This document shows positions 25,303 through 38,570 of a DNA stretch of 64,000 nucleotides, in pieces. Origin of the DNA: Limanda limanda (lineage: Eukaryota; Chordata; Actinopteri; Pleuronectiformes; Pleuronectidae); contig NC_083636.1 of the NCBI RefSeq assembly GCF_963576545.1, forward strand, positions 3,607,383-3,671,382. The letters run 5' to 3'. The translations under genes and the position numbers were made by a program. Positions within the stretch are counted from its first letter, which is position 1; each line of letters begins with the position of its first letter. The notes below the pieces were generated by a model. It was not told the origin of the DNA, searched no databases, and worked only from the letters and a program-made list of their open reading frames with translations.

Positions 25303-28300
25303 ATGGCTCTCCGTGTTACCAGAGTAAGTGATTTAAATGTTAATTATAATGTTTATCCTCTTTGTTACTTCCTCCTGAACTTCGCTGAAACATTCAGAGG
25401 AAACGTGGGTTTATTGTTTTATATATTTGAGTTTAAAGCGTCTCGGTGGACTCTGCTCCTGCGGTTCTCCTCAATGATAAAACTTTAACTAAATCCTGTT
25501 AACGTGTTGTATGGTTCTATCACATCTAACTCGTCTCTTCCGGTGTTTCTGTGCAGAACCGTTTGGCCTCCGCCAGGACCGAGCTCCCCGGGAAAGGGTG
25601 CTCGGTGGCCGGGCCCACTCTCAAGCCCCGGGCGGCCCTGGGTGAGATCGGGAACGTCGCAGTGAAAGAGGTGCAGAGGAAGGTGAGCACAACATTTCAA
25701 CTTTTATAACATTTATATAATATATCTAATGTGTGTGGATTCATATAATCAGTCAAATGAAGCAGCTGCAGAGTTTCTAACACGAAAACTCGAGTTAAAT
25801 CTGCAGCACATCAATGCTAATACCTCTAAAACCTTCTATCTAATGTATATTCATGTATTTAAAGTGCTCTTCAAGCTGGTGCATGTTAAGCAGTCATGTT
25901 GTGTTTGAGCTCAGCAGCTTCACTCCAGATCTAAAATGGTGGAACAAAAGGCCTCTGCATACAAGGCCACCACCTTTTTAAAAAATGCATCCACTGTCAC
26001 TTCAGCTCTTAACATGGAGTCAATTCTATTCATCTTTCTTTAACAATAGGAAATTGCCTATTTTAACACTTGGGAGCATTCCACAGGGAACCAGCCAGTC
26101 TATCTTAGTGTAAATGACTGTTGGCAAGAAGCAGTTAATTTCCCTCAAGGCCCAAAAGCGCCTGTAAAATCAATAGAGTTGCACCAGGTTGAACATTTCA
26201 ATGCTTTATCCAAGTTGAAGTGTAAATAAACCTTTAGTCTGAGCTGGAGTTTAATGTAGTTTGTGTGTTTAGCTGTGGGAGAGTTGCTGTGCCACATTTC
26301 AATCAATCAAATTTTATTTGTATAGCCCATATTCACAAATCACAATTTGTCTCATTGGGCTTTAACATGGTGAGACATCCTCTGTCCTAAACCCTCAACA
26401 AGAGTCAGGACAAACTACAAAAAAAACCTTTTAACAGGTCAAAATATGTAGAAACCTCAGACGAATGTGAGGATCCGTCTCCCAGGACGGACACAAGTGC
26501 AACAGATGTCAAGTGTAGGAAAACATCAAGATTAAAGATTTTTAGCAGCATTGATGGGGTAAACATTTTGAAGGATAACTTCAATACCGTATGTTAAGCA
26601 GTCCTGCTGCAATCAGTCTATGGTCATCAGCCAGCAGGATCAAGATCCACCATCCCGATCAGAGGCCACATTTCTGCCCTAATTAAAAAAAAAAATCTTT
26701 TCTAGGCCGTGAAGACCGAAGCGGTCAAGAAGCCCAAAGTGATTAAAGTGGAAAAAGCTGCACCGGTGGCCGAAAAACCAAAAGCACTAAAGAATGTTGT
26801 TCCCGCTAAGCCGGAGGTTCTGGTGGTGCCGGATGTGCTGGAGGTCCCGGAGGTGCAGGTGAGTTCCCAGAGCCTCTTTCCCACATTAAGACCCCAATGA
26901 CTGCTGGGTGTGGTGGTGTGATGTTTGATCTCCTGGTTCCACCCCCCCTGTGCAGGTTCTCCCTGAACCAGCGTCCCCCTGTCCCATGGAGACATCAGGC
27001 TGTGAGCCCCAGGACCTCATCCAGGCGTTCTCCGACGTCATGCTGGAGACGGCCGTCCGGGACGTGGACGCAGACGACTACGAGAACCCGATGCTCTGCA
27101 GCGAGTACGTCAAAGACATCTACAAGTACCTGCGGGTGCTGGAGGTAAGAAACGCTCAGGTCTCAGATCAAACTCCGTGTTCGAGCTCTGCTTTGTTTCT
27201 AAACCCAGAGTCTTGTCTCAGGTTGAGCAGGACGTCAGGCACCATTACCTGGAGGGCCACGAGGTCACCGGGAACATGCGAGCCATCCTCATCGACTGGC
27301 TGGTGCAGGTCAGCCTGAAGTTCCGTCTGCTGCAGGAAACCATGTACATGACCGTGGGAATCATTGATCGCTTTCTTCAGGTGAGTCGTGAACCTTCAGA
27401 TGGCTTCCCTCTGCACAGCAGGTGGTCTGTTTTACTAAACGTGTAAACCCATCTCCTCCAGGACCACCCAGTCCCCAAGAAGCAGCTGCAGCTGGTCGGC
27501 GTGACCTCCATGTTCCTGGCTTCCAAGTACGAGGAGATGTACCCCCCCGAGATCTCCGACTTCGCCTACGTGACCGACCGGGCCTACACCACGCTGCAGA
27601 TCCGAGACATGGAGATGACCATCCTGCGGCAGCTCAAGTTCCAGCTCGGCCGCCCTCTTCCCCTGCAGTTCCTCAGGAGGGCCTCAAAGATTTATGAGGT
27701 ATCTGCATCTCGGTCCAAAAGTAACTAAATCCAACAATTGATTAGTGGATTTTCCTGTAACCATGACGTGTGTGTCCTCCCTCAGGTGACCGCTGAGCAG
27801 CACACGCTGGCTAAATACCTCCTGGAGCTCACCATGGTGGACTATGAGATGGCTCACTTCCCTCCGTCCCTGTTGGCCAGTGCTGCTTTCGCTCTGACCC
27901 TCCAGATCCTGGATGCTGGTGAATGGGTGAGCGGCCATTCCAATGCTAGACTAGATTTCTAAACTAGGGAAGAAATAAGGGTATTATGGAAAAGCACCAA
28001 ATCTAAAGCCGATATCAAACTCATCTTAAACACTAACTAATCAAAGTAAAACAACAGTATCACTTCAGTGTTTAATGCATTAAACAAATTTCGGCATCCC
28101 TAAATAACAATGGGAATATTTTCTGGTGACAAACTGTGAACCAGGCTGTAGTTCAATGTTTTGTAAAGTTAACATTTTGGGTCCACAAGAAACTTTTCCA
28201 TACATTCCATTCCATAGGGTTCGTACGGTCATGGAAAACCTTAAAGTCAAGGAATTTTAAAATGGGTTTTTCCACGCCTGGAAAAGTCTTGGAAAAAAAA

Positions 28301-29027
28301 ATCTCTCAAAAGTTTTGGAAAAGTCATGGAAATTTGTTATATTCATATTTTCATGTCGTTAATTTACGCTTTAAATGTTTTAAATAATTCCTATGCTTCT
28401 AAAGTAATACACTAAAATTATAAGCAGGCATACTTGGGTTTGTGTCATTTAAGGTAAACTGTATGCCTTGGAATTCTCATTGTTAGTTTAAATACTACAT
28501 TTTGTCAGTTTTACGATGAGATTTCACAATGTTCGGTCATGGAAATTTGGTTTAAAGTTATTAAAGTCATGGAAATCCATTGGTCAAAATGTGTATGAAC
28601 CCTGATACTTTATTTGCAGTGTGTTAAGCTCTCCGTACTTGAGTCTTAACTTTTTGTTGAACCTTTCCTGACTCTGGACCATGTTGTGTGTCTCCTCAGG
28701 ATGTGACGCTGCAGCACTACATGGACTACACAACAGAGAGTTTGATTCCTGTGATGGCGCACATTGCCAAGAATGTTACCAAGGTGAACGACGGGCAGAC
28801 CAAGCACATGGTGAGTGGCTCCTCCCACCAGCCGGGCGTGTACTCGGCACATGAAACTGAAAAGTTAAACTTTGACTCTTGCTTTTATACTTCTGACCTT
28901 CGCTCTCTTGTTTCCCCTTCAGGCCATCAAGAGCAAATACTCTACTTCCAAGCAGATGAGGATCGCCAACATCCCACAGCTCAAGTCTTCTGTCGTCAAA
29001 GAGTTCGCCAAGCGGCTCCCACAGTGA
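25303..29027 (+). CDS. ccnb1: G2/mitotic-specific cyclin B1
   Basis: Activating subunit of CDK1 that drives entry into mitosis. Nine exons: 25303-25323, 25557-25682, 26706-26858, 26956-27144, 27222-27380, 27462-27698, 27786-27926, 28700-28810, 28923-29027; all are phase 0, giving 413 residues. The destruction box RAALGEIGN is at 32-40. A Lys/Val/Pro-rich linker follows. The cyclin box begins near [18 protein letters not shown] (MRAIL CDK-docking motif at 182-186), with [17 protein letters not shown] and the second fold ending [14 protein letters not shown]. Length and motifs fit B1 rather than B2 or B3. The first exon encodes only seven residues. Intron 2 holds a fish dispersed repeat and intron 7 a hAT-like element. 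Confidence 0.96.
26306..26535. repeat. Fish dispersed repeat in ccnb1 intron 2
   Basis: CAAATTTTATTTGTATAGCC, CACAATTTGTCTCATTGGGC and the CCAGGACGGACACAAGTGCA segment follow in order, a 3'-terminal repeat I recognise from many teleost genomes. Family name not assigned. Confidence 0.65.
28215..28604. mobile_element. Degenerate hAT-like element in ccnb1 intron 7
   Basis: Left end TAGGGTTCGTACGGTCATGG and right end TGTGTATGAACCCTG are imperfect inverted repeats, with several GTCATGGAAA motifs inside. No convincing 8-bp target duplication was found, so the boundaries are approximate. Confidence 0.5.
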
Positions 29028-29615
29028 GACAGCTGTTTCCGGCTCCTCGTGCCACTTGTACATTTGTAACTTAAGCAATTTTTTTTAAACGTGTCTGAAG
29101 GATCAGCACGCAGAGGACCATGTCGGCGGTTTGCCTGTTTTAACAATCGGATTTCACGTGATGTCCGGCCGACTCTTCCAAAGCACGCCACATGTTTTGT
29201 TTTTTTGGAATCATGATTTCCGCTCCGTGAGCTTCAGTCAACCAGTGACCGCTGTAATGCTGCAATTCACTATTTTCACCATGTCTGTTCAAAACGTGGC
29301 TCATTAATGCACTACTCTGTTTGCTGAAAGCTTTAATGTGGCGAAGAGTCAGTACTGACACATCTGTCACTTAGCTCCACCTCCAGCAGTCTTATTCCAC
29401 CGTGTCACTTCCTGTTGCATCTGAAACGTGTGGCGTGCTGTCAGAGGTCGGCCATGGAAGGATCCCGGGGCAGTCGTGGCCCAGTCCCAATCTTTTTATA
29501 ATATTATGTTCTTAATGTGTGACAGTATCTAAAATGTACAGCAATACTTTTAAAATGATTTTACTTGAATGTGTTTTTCTTAAAAGCGTCTATTAAATGG
29601 CTCTGACCAGACTCC
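29028..29615 (+). other. ccnb1: ccnb1 3' UTR (inferred)
   Basis: Downstream of the stop, with an ATTAAA signal at 29592-29597; the poly(A) site is probably near 29610. A TTTTTATAATATTATG AU-rich stretch lies near 29490. Confidence 0.5.
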
Positions 29616-31860
29616 TGCTGCCTTGTCATGTGTATTGTTCACCACTAGGGGGTGGTGCACCACCACAGTTGCTGGGCCTTGATGGTCAATGTGTAAACTT
29701 TAGCTTCAGAGATTGAACTGGGACAAAACGATTAGCTGAAGCTCTGCAGGGGACAGAGTTAACAAGCAACTTCTGTTCCTTAACTCTTGTGCTTTCAAAA
29801 AAAATTCACTTTAATAACTCAGCTAGCTGATTTTATTCCTTAACCAAAACCTTTTATAGCCTTCACAGGGTTGGCGTTTTGGACTTAAGTCAATGTTAAA
29901 CCATTAGGTCTTAAATGTGCTTCAGTAGCTCTTATCTTAGTGTTGTCAAATGTTCTGAGCATATTTTGTTGTCTCTTCCTGCAGTATGATATCGAAACTA
30001 CAGCAATACTCATTTCCCACTAAAGATGCCAGTTTCCATGGCAAGTTTTGAATTATCTCCTAGACTATTTCACTTTAAGTAATTATCTATTCCTCCAAAG
30101 CTCCTATTTTACTAATCTTAAACTTTAATTGTCTTAAATGGAACTTGCTGAAACCTTCAGATGGTAGTTACAATTGCTGTCCACCAGAGGGCACTGACGA
30201 CTTGACTGTCATTATTTGAAATTCACCATCGAGGAGCTATAGTCTTAAATATCCTATATATGGGAGTTATTGTATCCCGCAATGCATGATGGTCTATTTT
30301 GCTCTATTGACCATTTAAAGAGAAATCAACAATCTTTATAAGTCTAAAATAAACATTTGACATTTACTCAGGGGTTTTCTGCAAAATGTATTATGGAATA
30401 GAGAAATAGACTAAGTTAGTGGGGGATAGTGGATTTTTAAATTGCAAGTGTCTTAAGGTCTTCGTGTATATTGTCTCCATGCTGCCTATTTGTTAAGTGT
30501 ACCGGTCTTTATGTTTGCACATGTCGTTTGGAAACTCACATCCCTTCTGTGTATGGTCTGATAAACTCTGAACATTGACACGTGAGGAAAATAGATTTTA
30601 AAAACACTTGAGCAGGTTCGGTTCTATTCAAGAGCAGAATAACAGACTGTCCGACCGGGAGAAGCTAAATGGAATCCAGCCTCGTTGCTCTGGCCTGCAG
30701 TGAGATCACGTTACGCTGAGTTTAAGGGTTTTCGTTCTTTTGATTTCCTTTTAGCTCAATTTAAATTCCATCTACGTCGACTACATCCGGAGACAATGTG
30801 GGATAATGCGTCGCCCACCCCCTTCTATTGAGTCATGCTCTTTAATACTCGTCAGGACACATGGAGATCTCATGTAAGCTGCCGGCTCCTCGCAGCTTCG
30901 ATTACATCACATCGAGCCACAAGTATTTAAAGCTAATGGACAAAGCAGAGTGGGAGCTATTATCACTTTAACCCCTTCACAGCTGAGCCCCCCGGGGGGA
31001 GGCAGACCCCCTCTATCCCGTCCTCACACCCCCCAGGGGGGACGACCCAGAGAGCTCTGCTGTACACGACCACCTGCCATCTGCATGACGTGAGTCTGAG
31101 TCCATCACCGGGGTCGAGAGGTCAGGATCGCTTTGTTCAGACGAGGCCACAAATCATCTGCTGCTGAAGGAGAGAGAAACAACATGCTGGGAGTTTACTG
31201 AGAGAATCCATGCAGTGAAATGTGAGCTGGAGGATCAGTGGAGCTTCAGTGTCTGAGGCGGAGACGCAGCCAAACGATGCTTTGATATGTTCAGAGCTTG
31301 TGATCCACACAGCCCTGGCATGTGAGTGTGAGCTGAGACCACCTCCCTTCCATCCATCAGGCTCTCCCTCTGTTATCCTCCACTGGAGACACACCATGAT
31401 TAGCAGTAGTTACCGTGGAGCACCGGGCTTTTAAACGCACAGATCAGACTGGGAGTTCATACTTGGAGGCTGAGGTCATGCCTGGGCAGCCGGGTCGGTT
31501 TACAGGAGAGATTCCTCCTGCGTGGGGCTCCAGGCCTAGCAGCTGCCTGGAACTCAAGCCGGCCTTTCTGACAGCGATTCAGCCGAGTGACATTTATTAT
31601 GATGGAAAATTGAACGTAGGGATGAAGGAGCTCGAGAGAACTCTGAAACACTGAAGCTCCAAATCCTGTGATGCTTGATTTCACCCAAATTACAAAAAGA
31701 GTTGGTATGGAGCCATGAAAATAGATCTGGGATTTCGTCAGTGACAGATCTGCGTCAGAGATGTTTGCCTCCATGAGCTGAACGAACGTTAAGTGAGAGG
31801 AAGTCAGAATATTAGATTTCAAACACTCAGTATAGAGCACATACCACAATTAAGTTCCCT
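29616..31860. other. Intergenic, no gene seen
   Basis: AT-rich sequence with short indels of common repeats. No open frame shows a recognisable domain or splice structure. Confidence 0.55.
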
Positions 31861-31869
31861 AGATCCAGA

Positions 31870-32060
31870 TTTTTATTTGAATTTTGAAACCAAATTGCAC
31901 AAACTCACAACTTTCAGTCCTCTAAACATTTCTGATTGTTTTAATCCACGACGTAAATGTGGAAAATGTTAAATAAGGTGAAAAAACATCCTGCATCTGC
32001 CCCCTGATGTGGATCTGCACCATGATTCTTCTATCAGGTTCTGGTTGAAACCCGTCCAGT
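31870..32060. repeat. Dispersed repeat, copy 1 of a pair
   Basis: From GAATTTTGAAACCAAATTGC through CAGTCCTCTAAACATTTCTG to GGATCTGCACCATGATTCTT. It matches 36587-36750 at about 90% by eye, in the same orientation. Confidence 0.75.
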
Positions 32061-34110
32061 AGTTTTTGCAGGACTCGTCTCAATAACAGACAAACAACCA
32101 TGTGACCTCCCCTGTGCAGGTGGTCACCACACCGATGTGCCGTGACACCAGAAAGCGAAAAGAGCTGTGGTGCTTGTCATCTTTCCTGCAGCTCACACTC
32201 GACTCGTCTGCCTGGAGAAACGTTTCCCCTGCAATGGGAATAACAGACGCGGAGATCGGAGCTGATAGAGACGCTGCTGGAATCTGGAATCCACTACAGC
32301 TCCTGAACATCTGCAGACAACAGAGCCACTGCTGCAGAGCCGGTTCTGACCTGACCTGACCTGAGCCGAGTGGTTCTGCCAATCTCTCCAAATCAGCAAG
32401 ATGGTGGCGTTAGTATCCGGGATATTTCGGCTTCATTTCCTGATAGTGGGAAGTGGTGGAGATGTCGTCCATCGTTATTTAAAGTCTATGATATCGGATC
32501 CTAACCCCTGTTTCAATCTTCTGCAAGTCAAATCACCTTTAACAAAGTACAACACTAAATCCTTTTAATCTTGTTACTGAAGCAAAAGAGACTAGTTTTC
32601 AAGTTTCCCTGAATAATCTGATAAGTGATAAATGAGGTAAGAGGATAATTCAGAATAACTGGAAGTGTATCAGCTTCATCTGAGGCCGAAGACAAATCGA
32701 TCTTCTTAGTTAGAAGCTGTTAAAAGAGAAAGATAGAATCTGCTGATCTGAACCGAGCTCTTACACGAGAGCACTGAACCACGGTGAGAACTGGATGTTG
32801 CCTGTTCGTGCACATTTCAGTGTCCTTACAGCCCAAAAGCTTCTGTCCTCTTCCATGTTGATCCAAGCTCTCCTCCCCATTAAGTGAATCTGCGAGTCAG
32901 CACTGAGGTCCAGAAAGAATGCCGAGCTCGGCCTCAGACCGCTCCGTGTTCCAGAAACACAGATCTCACCCGCAGGAGGATCATCCAAGACCGGAGTCTG
33001 AAGCTTGGAACTCTCCAGTCTAAACATGGTCCAAGATGGACGGAGATTTAACAAGTGCCCCCTTCAAAACATGAGTCTGCACGTCTCAATTCAATAAAGG
33101 CAAAGTCAAACAAACATGCGGCCGGCGGCACGGTCGGGGTTTCTCACATTCCTCAGGACGCCTCGACCGAGCAGGAAGTCGTCGTCTCCTCCTGATCAAG
33201 GCGAAAGATCAGTGTGAATTGAGTTTTGAAAATGAATAAACTATATTAGAATAGATTCATTCACTCCTTTTTCTCTTGAGCGACTGTGAGGACTCGTTTG
33301 TTTCCTAAACGTTTGGGTTTCATCAGCAGTTTTAAAGATATGATGTTAAAGTTCTTCATTAAATTGCCTAAAAAACAACTAAACCTATGTTACTTATTTT
33401 GTTGACTTGTGTTCTCACATTATCCAAAACTTCAAATGATATGATGAAGGAACAACCATCCAGCTGCTGTTTTCCTTGAGGAGGTTCATGTAATATGTAG
33501 AAGTTCAGAACAGCTCCTGCAATGACAAGAAAGTTGTCTGATGACGTAAATCATTTTATTTGTCATAGAACATCGTTAAAGAAAGTGAAATTCTGCCTCT
33601 TCATCCAGATCCGAACCTTAATTCACCAGATTCTTCTTCAGTTTTGTGTCATCCTGCTGACGAATAAACCAACAAAGACACACAAGGGAACAACACAACC
33701 TCTGAAGTGAATGAGGCCCATGTTCTGATGAACTCAGCTCATCCTCCTCCACGTTACAAGCAGCAGCCGTGATGACACAAACACACAAACACACAAACAC
33801 ACAGACGCACACACAAATCGAGCAATGCAAAAAGAAGCCACTGCACAAATCCCACATTTTATTACATGCATGTTTTGGCAGGACCCGTTGTTATGGGGAT
33901 ACAACGCGAGGTTATTATCTTGTTTCGGCACTCCGAGGTTATTTTTGGCGTCTGGACCCGATCGGAGCACGATGCGGTCGTCGGGGGAGACGATGACTCG
34001 TGGGTTTTTCTGTTCTCCAACTGATTTTTCCGCTGGCCTTCTCTCCACACTGGTTCTGGGGATTAATAGGTCTGGTCCAACTCATTTTAAAGTGCCAGTG
34101 TGATGCTGGT
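32061..34110. other. Intergenic, no gene seen
   Basis: Contains CACAAACA-type tracts at 33777-33815. Nothing else recognised. Confidence 0.5.
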
Positions 34111-34111
34111 G

Positions 34112-35320
34112 ATGCTGCAGCAGAACAGAGTCAAAGATGAAGCTGATTTATTAAAGTTAAATCTCTTTTAAAAGGGAGACACATGGTTGTATTGGTTTAT
34201 TTGTGAATGTTAAAGTTCTGTAAAGTTAAAAAGCTCGTAGTGTATTTTAAATGCAGTTCCTCTCCTTCACGGTAAAAACACTGAAGCTCCTGAAACATCT
34301 CCAGAGATAGAAAGGTGGCGATTGACCGCACTTTTTAGGGGAGGGGCCTAAAGAGACAGTAGCCAGTGTTGGAGACAGAGGCTGAAAGGATGAGCTGCAG
34401 CTTTCTGAACATATAAACCTTTTCCTGTAATAACACTGATCCAAACTATGAACCCGAACCTTTAACCTTTAACGAGGAATCTAACAGCTGGAATATGATG
34501 GTAGTGTTTTGTTTTTTTTAAATGCTGCAGCAGTTTGGTGCTGGAACCGAGACAAAGATGAAGCTGATTTATTAAAGTCAAATTTCTTTTTAAAAGGAGA
34601 CACATGGTTGTATTGGTTTATTTGTGAATGTTAAAGTTCTGTAAAGTTAAAAAGCTCGTAGCGTGTTTTAAATGCAGCTGCTCTCCTCCACGGTAAAAAC
34701 ACTGAAGCTCCTGAAACATCTCCAGGGATAGAAAGGTGGCACACCTTTTAGGGGAGGGGCCTAAAGAGACAGTAGCGAGTGTTGGAGACAGAGGCTGAAA
34801 GGAGGAGCTGCAGCTTTCTGAACATATAAACCTTTTCCTGTGATAACACTAATTCAAACTATCAACCCGAACCTTTAACCTTTAACGAGGAATCTAACAG
34901 CTGGAAGATGCTGGTAGTGTTTTTGTTTTTTTAAAGGCTGCAGCAGTTTGGTGCTGGAACCGAGACAAAGAAAAAGCTGATTTATTAAAGTCAAATCTCT
35001 TTTTAAAGGAGAAACATGGTTGTATTGGTTTATTTGTGAATGTTAAAGTTCTGTGAAGTTAAAAAGCTTGTAGTCTGTTTTAAATGCAGCTCCTCTCCTC
35101 CACGGTAAAAACACTGAAGCTCCTAAAACATCTCAAGGGATAGAAAGGTGGCGATTGACCGCACTTTTTAGGGGAGGGGCCTAAAAAGAGACAGTAGTGA
35201 GTGTTGGAGACAGAGGCTGAAAAGAGGAGCTGCAGCTTTCTGAACATATAAACCTTTTTCCTGTAATAACCCTAATTCAAATGATCAACCCGAACCTTTC
35301 ACTTTGACAGCTGGAAGATG
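34112..35320. repeat. Tandem repeat of three units of about 413-421 bp
   Basis: The landmark AGCTGATTTATTAAAG occurs at 34141, 34562 and 34975. Each unit then shares ACATGGTTGTATTGGTTTAT, CACGGTAAAAACACTGAAGC, TTTTTAGGGGAGGGGCCTAA and GAGCTGCAGCTTTCTGAACA. Units differ by small indels and substitutions. Confidence 0.93.
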
Positions 35321-36055
35321 CTGATACAACATCTAGTGGCAGCGAATGACGTGAATATAACTTTGAGAATAAATCATCTTGTCTTGGAATCACCTCCCCC
35401 ACCCCCCCCCAGGACATTTCAGTTCCTTCTTATCTGGCTCAGAAACATTAGCTCACAAACTTTCTCACCAACGGTCACGTACGCGACTTCCTGATGTCAA
35501 CATGACATCACAGCGACTGAAGCAGCGCTCGTTTGTACTTGTCAAACTGTTCTCGACTTCTTTTTTTTTTTTTTTTACAGAACCCTGTTGTGCCACGGGA
35601 TTATCGCCGAGGTGCCGTTGAGGTCACGCTGCCGATCGGAGGTCACATCAGGGCCGATTCCCTCGGAGGAAGCCGGGCCAGAGTTTGTGTTGTGATTTAC
35701 GAGATCGGTCCAAATGAGAAACAGGGACGGCCCATGAATCCTGCACTCCGGGCTGTGATTACACTTTCCACGGTGGATTATTCCTCTTTATGTGATGACA
35801 AGTGCTACAGGCTGATTTATGAGCCGTGTAATGTGGGGCTGTACTTTTTTACGGTTTGATTTGCTCAGACGTTTATGTCATAAAGTCCCAAAAAAAGAAA
35901 GGAATCGCTCGACTAGTTACAAGCAGCATCACAGAGCCTCAGATCCTCAGGTGGATTCTGCTGGAAGCTCGAACGTCCAGGTGGAAACCTAAAGGTGGCC
36001 AAGCTTCTGCCATCAGGACCCTCGGCTTTGGAACGACCCACCTGAGGAGACCAGG
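35321..36055. other. Intergenic, no gene seen
   Basis: Includes a poly-T run at 35561-35576 and a poly-C run at 35402-35410. Open frames here have no recognisable domain. Confidence 0.5.
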
Positions 36056-36123
36056 CAGTGACGTATTTTAAATTAATACATTTTATATACGTATATAAAT
36101 GATGTATTTTAAATACGTCACTG
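36056..36123. repeat. Near-perfect AT-rich palindrome
   Basis: CAGTGACGTATTTTAAATTA at the left is mirrored by TGTATTTTAAATACGTCACTG at the right around a central TATACGTATA. It can form a long hairpin or cruciform. Confidence 0.8.
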
Positions 36124-36586
36124 AGGGAATAGTTTAATTTAGGGAATACTCAAATCTTCTCTCATGTACAACTGACTTCTCCTGCAGTGATTGTAACTGT
36201 TAGTTGACTTAACCATAGTATTTTATTGAAACGTTAAAAATAATTTTTTATGACCTTTTCCCTTGTATAACTGTATATATATATATATATGCATATTTAT
36301 TTCATTCTTATTTATTTATTTTTTCTTTCAATGTATTAATTCTTCATTGTTCCCTCGGCACCGTTGTAAATGAGGGTCTTATTCCTCAATGTGTTTTCTG
36401 AGGCTTAAATAAATAATATATCAATCAAAATCACTTCTTAAAAACCCATTTTTATAGTGTGATGTCGTGTTTTTACAGGACAATATGAGTGTGTGTTGAT
36501 TTCAGGTTGTTGTGAACATGTATTGAATTATAAGTTATTGCAGTTTTGCAAATTCAGAGGAGTTTGGCGTGGGATGGACTCCTCTG

Positions 36587-36750
36587 AATGAATTTTGAAT
36601 CCAAATTGCACAAACTCACAACTTTCAGTCCTCTAAACATTTCTGATTGTTTTCATCCACAAAGTAAATGTGGAAAATGTTAAATAACGTGAAAAAACAT
36701 CCTGCATCCGCCCCCTGATCTGGATCTGCACCTTAATCCTTCTAGAAGAT
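36587..36750. repeat. Dispersed repeat, copy 2 of a pair
   Basis: Matches 31870-32035 in order and orientation (CAAATTGCACAAACTCACAA, ATCCTGCATCCGCCCCCTGA). Confidence 0.75.
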
Positions 36751-37134
36751 CCAGAACAACTGGCGGATGCTGCTTTCTCTCTTGTGGCCCCTCCAGATAT
36801 TTTCCAGAAATTATCCGGTTCAGTTCATGTCTGAAAGCAGCTATAACATCATCATGTTGTTAAAAAAGAGCCAAGGAACAGAAAATTTAAATCCACAACA
36901 ATATCAACCACATTAATGACATAATTCAAGTTAAAAGTGAATTTCTCTATTAAAAAAACGTTGAATTTAATTGAATCTGTTGGTTCCATGAGAAGCTGCA
37001 CAGTTGTCACCTCATCTGATCTGATTTCTCATCGAGTTAATAACAGCTTCATCTCCAAGCTGCTGAATAAGCACTTTGTTAAATTAGAATGGAGTCATTT
37101 ATTTCCCCCTCAGCTTTCACCTCATGAGGATGAG

Positions 37135-37263
37135 CTCCTCCTCCTCCTCCTCTTCCTCCTCCTCCTCCTCCTCCTCCTCCTCCTCCTCCTCCTCCTCCTC
37201 CTCCTCCTCCTCCTCCTCCTCCTCCTCCTCCTCCTCCTCCTCCTCCTCCTCCTCCTCCTCCTC
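37135..37263. repeat. (CTC)n trinucleotide array
   Basis: About 129 bp of pure pyrimidine on the plus strand, nearly perfect CTC/TCC repeat with one TTC unit near the start. Confidence 0.97.
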
Positions 37264-37539
37264 ACTCAACACTCTCTCATCTTCATCAAGAAGCCGGAGA
37301 TAATTCCATCATTCGTCACATCATGACACCGGATTTCCTCGATCGCAAAGCGTTTTCCTTCCGGTCACCTCAGACGGATAATACTCGTCATCATCCCTCC
37401 CCCCCCCCCCACACACACACACACAAACACACAAACAGACACACACAGAGGAACCCCCAGGGAGCAAACAGGCAACAGAAGCACAGTTATTGATTATATT
37501 AGTCAATAAAAGCCTAGTTTCCTCCCCGACTATTACACT

Positions 37540-38060
37540 AATGCACTGAGGGTGAATGTCCCGGCCGGCCCTGCAGCCCGGGTTATAAAGTGCACCAGAG
37601 CTCCTCAATTATTCACAAGGCCCCTTCGCCAGCTCCGGGCCTCCATTAGGAGACAGCAGTGGGGGGGGGGAGGTGATGACGGTGATGTCACCCGGCCCCG
37701 CGGAGCCAGACGAGGGCACCTGGGACCAGATGATGGAGTCGGCCGTGGACGAGCACTGCTCCGCCGGAAGAGAAGAGGAGCGCTGAGCCTCCGCAGGTCG
37801 TTTCACCGGCAGGAGGAAGAACCCTGGTGGACACGAGGGAGTGCTGAGGACGCATCGTGTGTGTGTCTGTCAATACCAGCTTGTGTAACCAATGCTCCTA
37901 ATGGCCGACAACTGCTGACGGAGAAGAGTGGTCGCTGAGAAATGGAGGGATCTGTCTTTGACTGAGTAACAGAGGCCTCAGTTCACTTATATACAGTAAA
38001 GTAGAGATAGTGATGAAGAAGAGGAAACACAGAGGTGCCATTGAAAAGTGCTTGGCTAAA
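37540..38060. other. GC-rich non-coding block
   Basis: Intergenic, with unusual complexity compared with its flanks. No gene is supported on either strand; conservation is unknown. Confidence 0.35.
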
Positions 38061-38066
38061 ACCAGC

Positions 38067-38570
38067 TGCCAGAAGCATCGTCATCATCACTACCATCTGA
38101 CATCAGACGCTTCAGATGTGTGAACTCTGGTCTCATACTTGTGACATTGGGAACTCATCGACAGGAAATGAAAACAAAAGGCACAAAAATGACAATAAAT
38201 GAGACAAAATGCTAAACTCAAGTTTTCAGCAGATTTGGCATCACGGTGCTTTGCCACTTTACTCAGACTGTAGCTGCCAGAAGCATCGCCATCATCACTA
38301 CCATCTGACATCAGACGCTGCACCAGTTACTGCTTTATGACTTCAGATGTGTGAACTCTGCTCTCATACTTGTGGCATTGGGAACTCATTGACAGGAAAT
38401 GAAAACAAAAGGCACAAAAATGACAATAAATTATACAAAATGCTAAACTCACGTCTTCAGAACGGCAGATTTGGCATCACGGTGCTTTACCACTTGACTC
38501 AGACTGTCGCTGCCAGAAGCATCACCATCATCACCACCATCTGACATCAGACGCCGACTGTGACGGCAGT
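38067..38570. repeat. Tandem repeat of about 207-237 bp, 2.3 units
   Basis: CTGCCAGAAGCATCG/A-CATCATCACCACCATCTGACATCAG starts units at about 38067, 38274 and 38511. The units share ATGAAAACAAAAGGCACAAA and TTTGGCATCACGGTGCTTT. Confidence 0.9.

Noticed and set aside
36937..37326. Polyleucine open frame
   Set aside because: Translation of the (CTC)n array.
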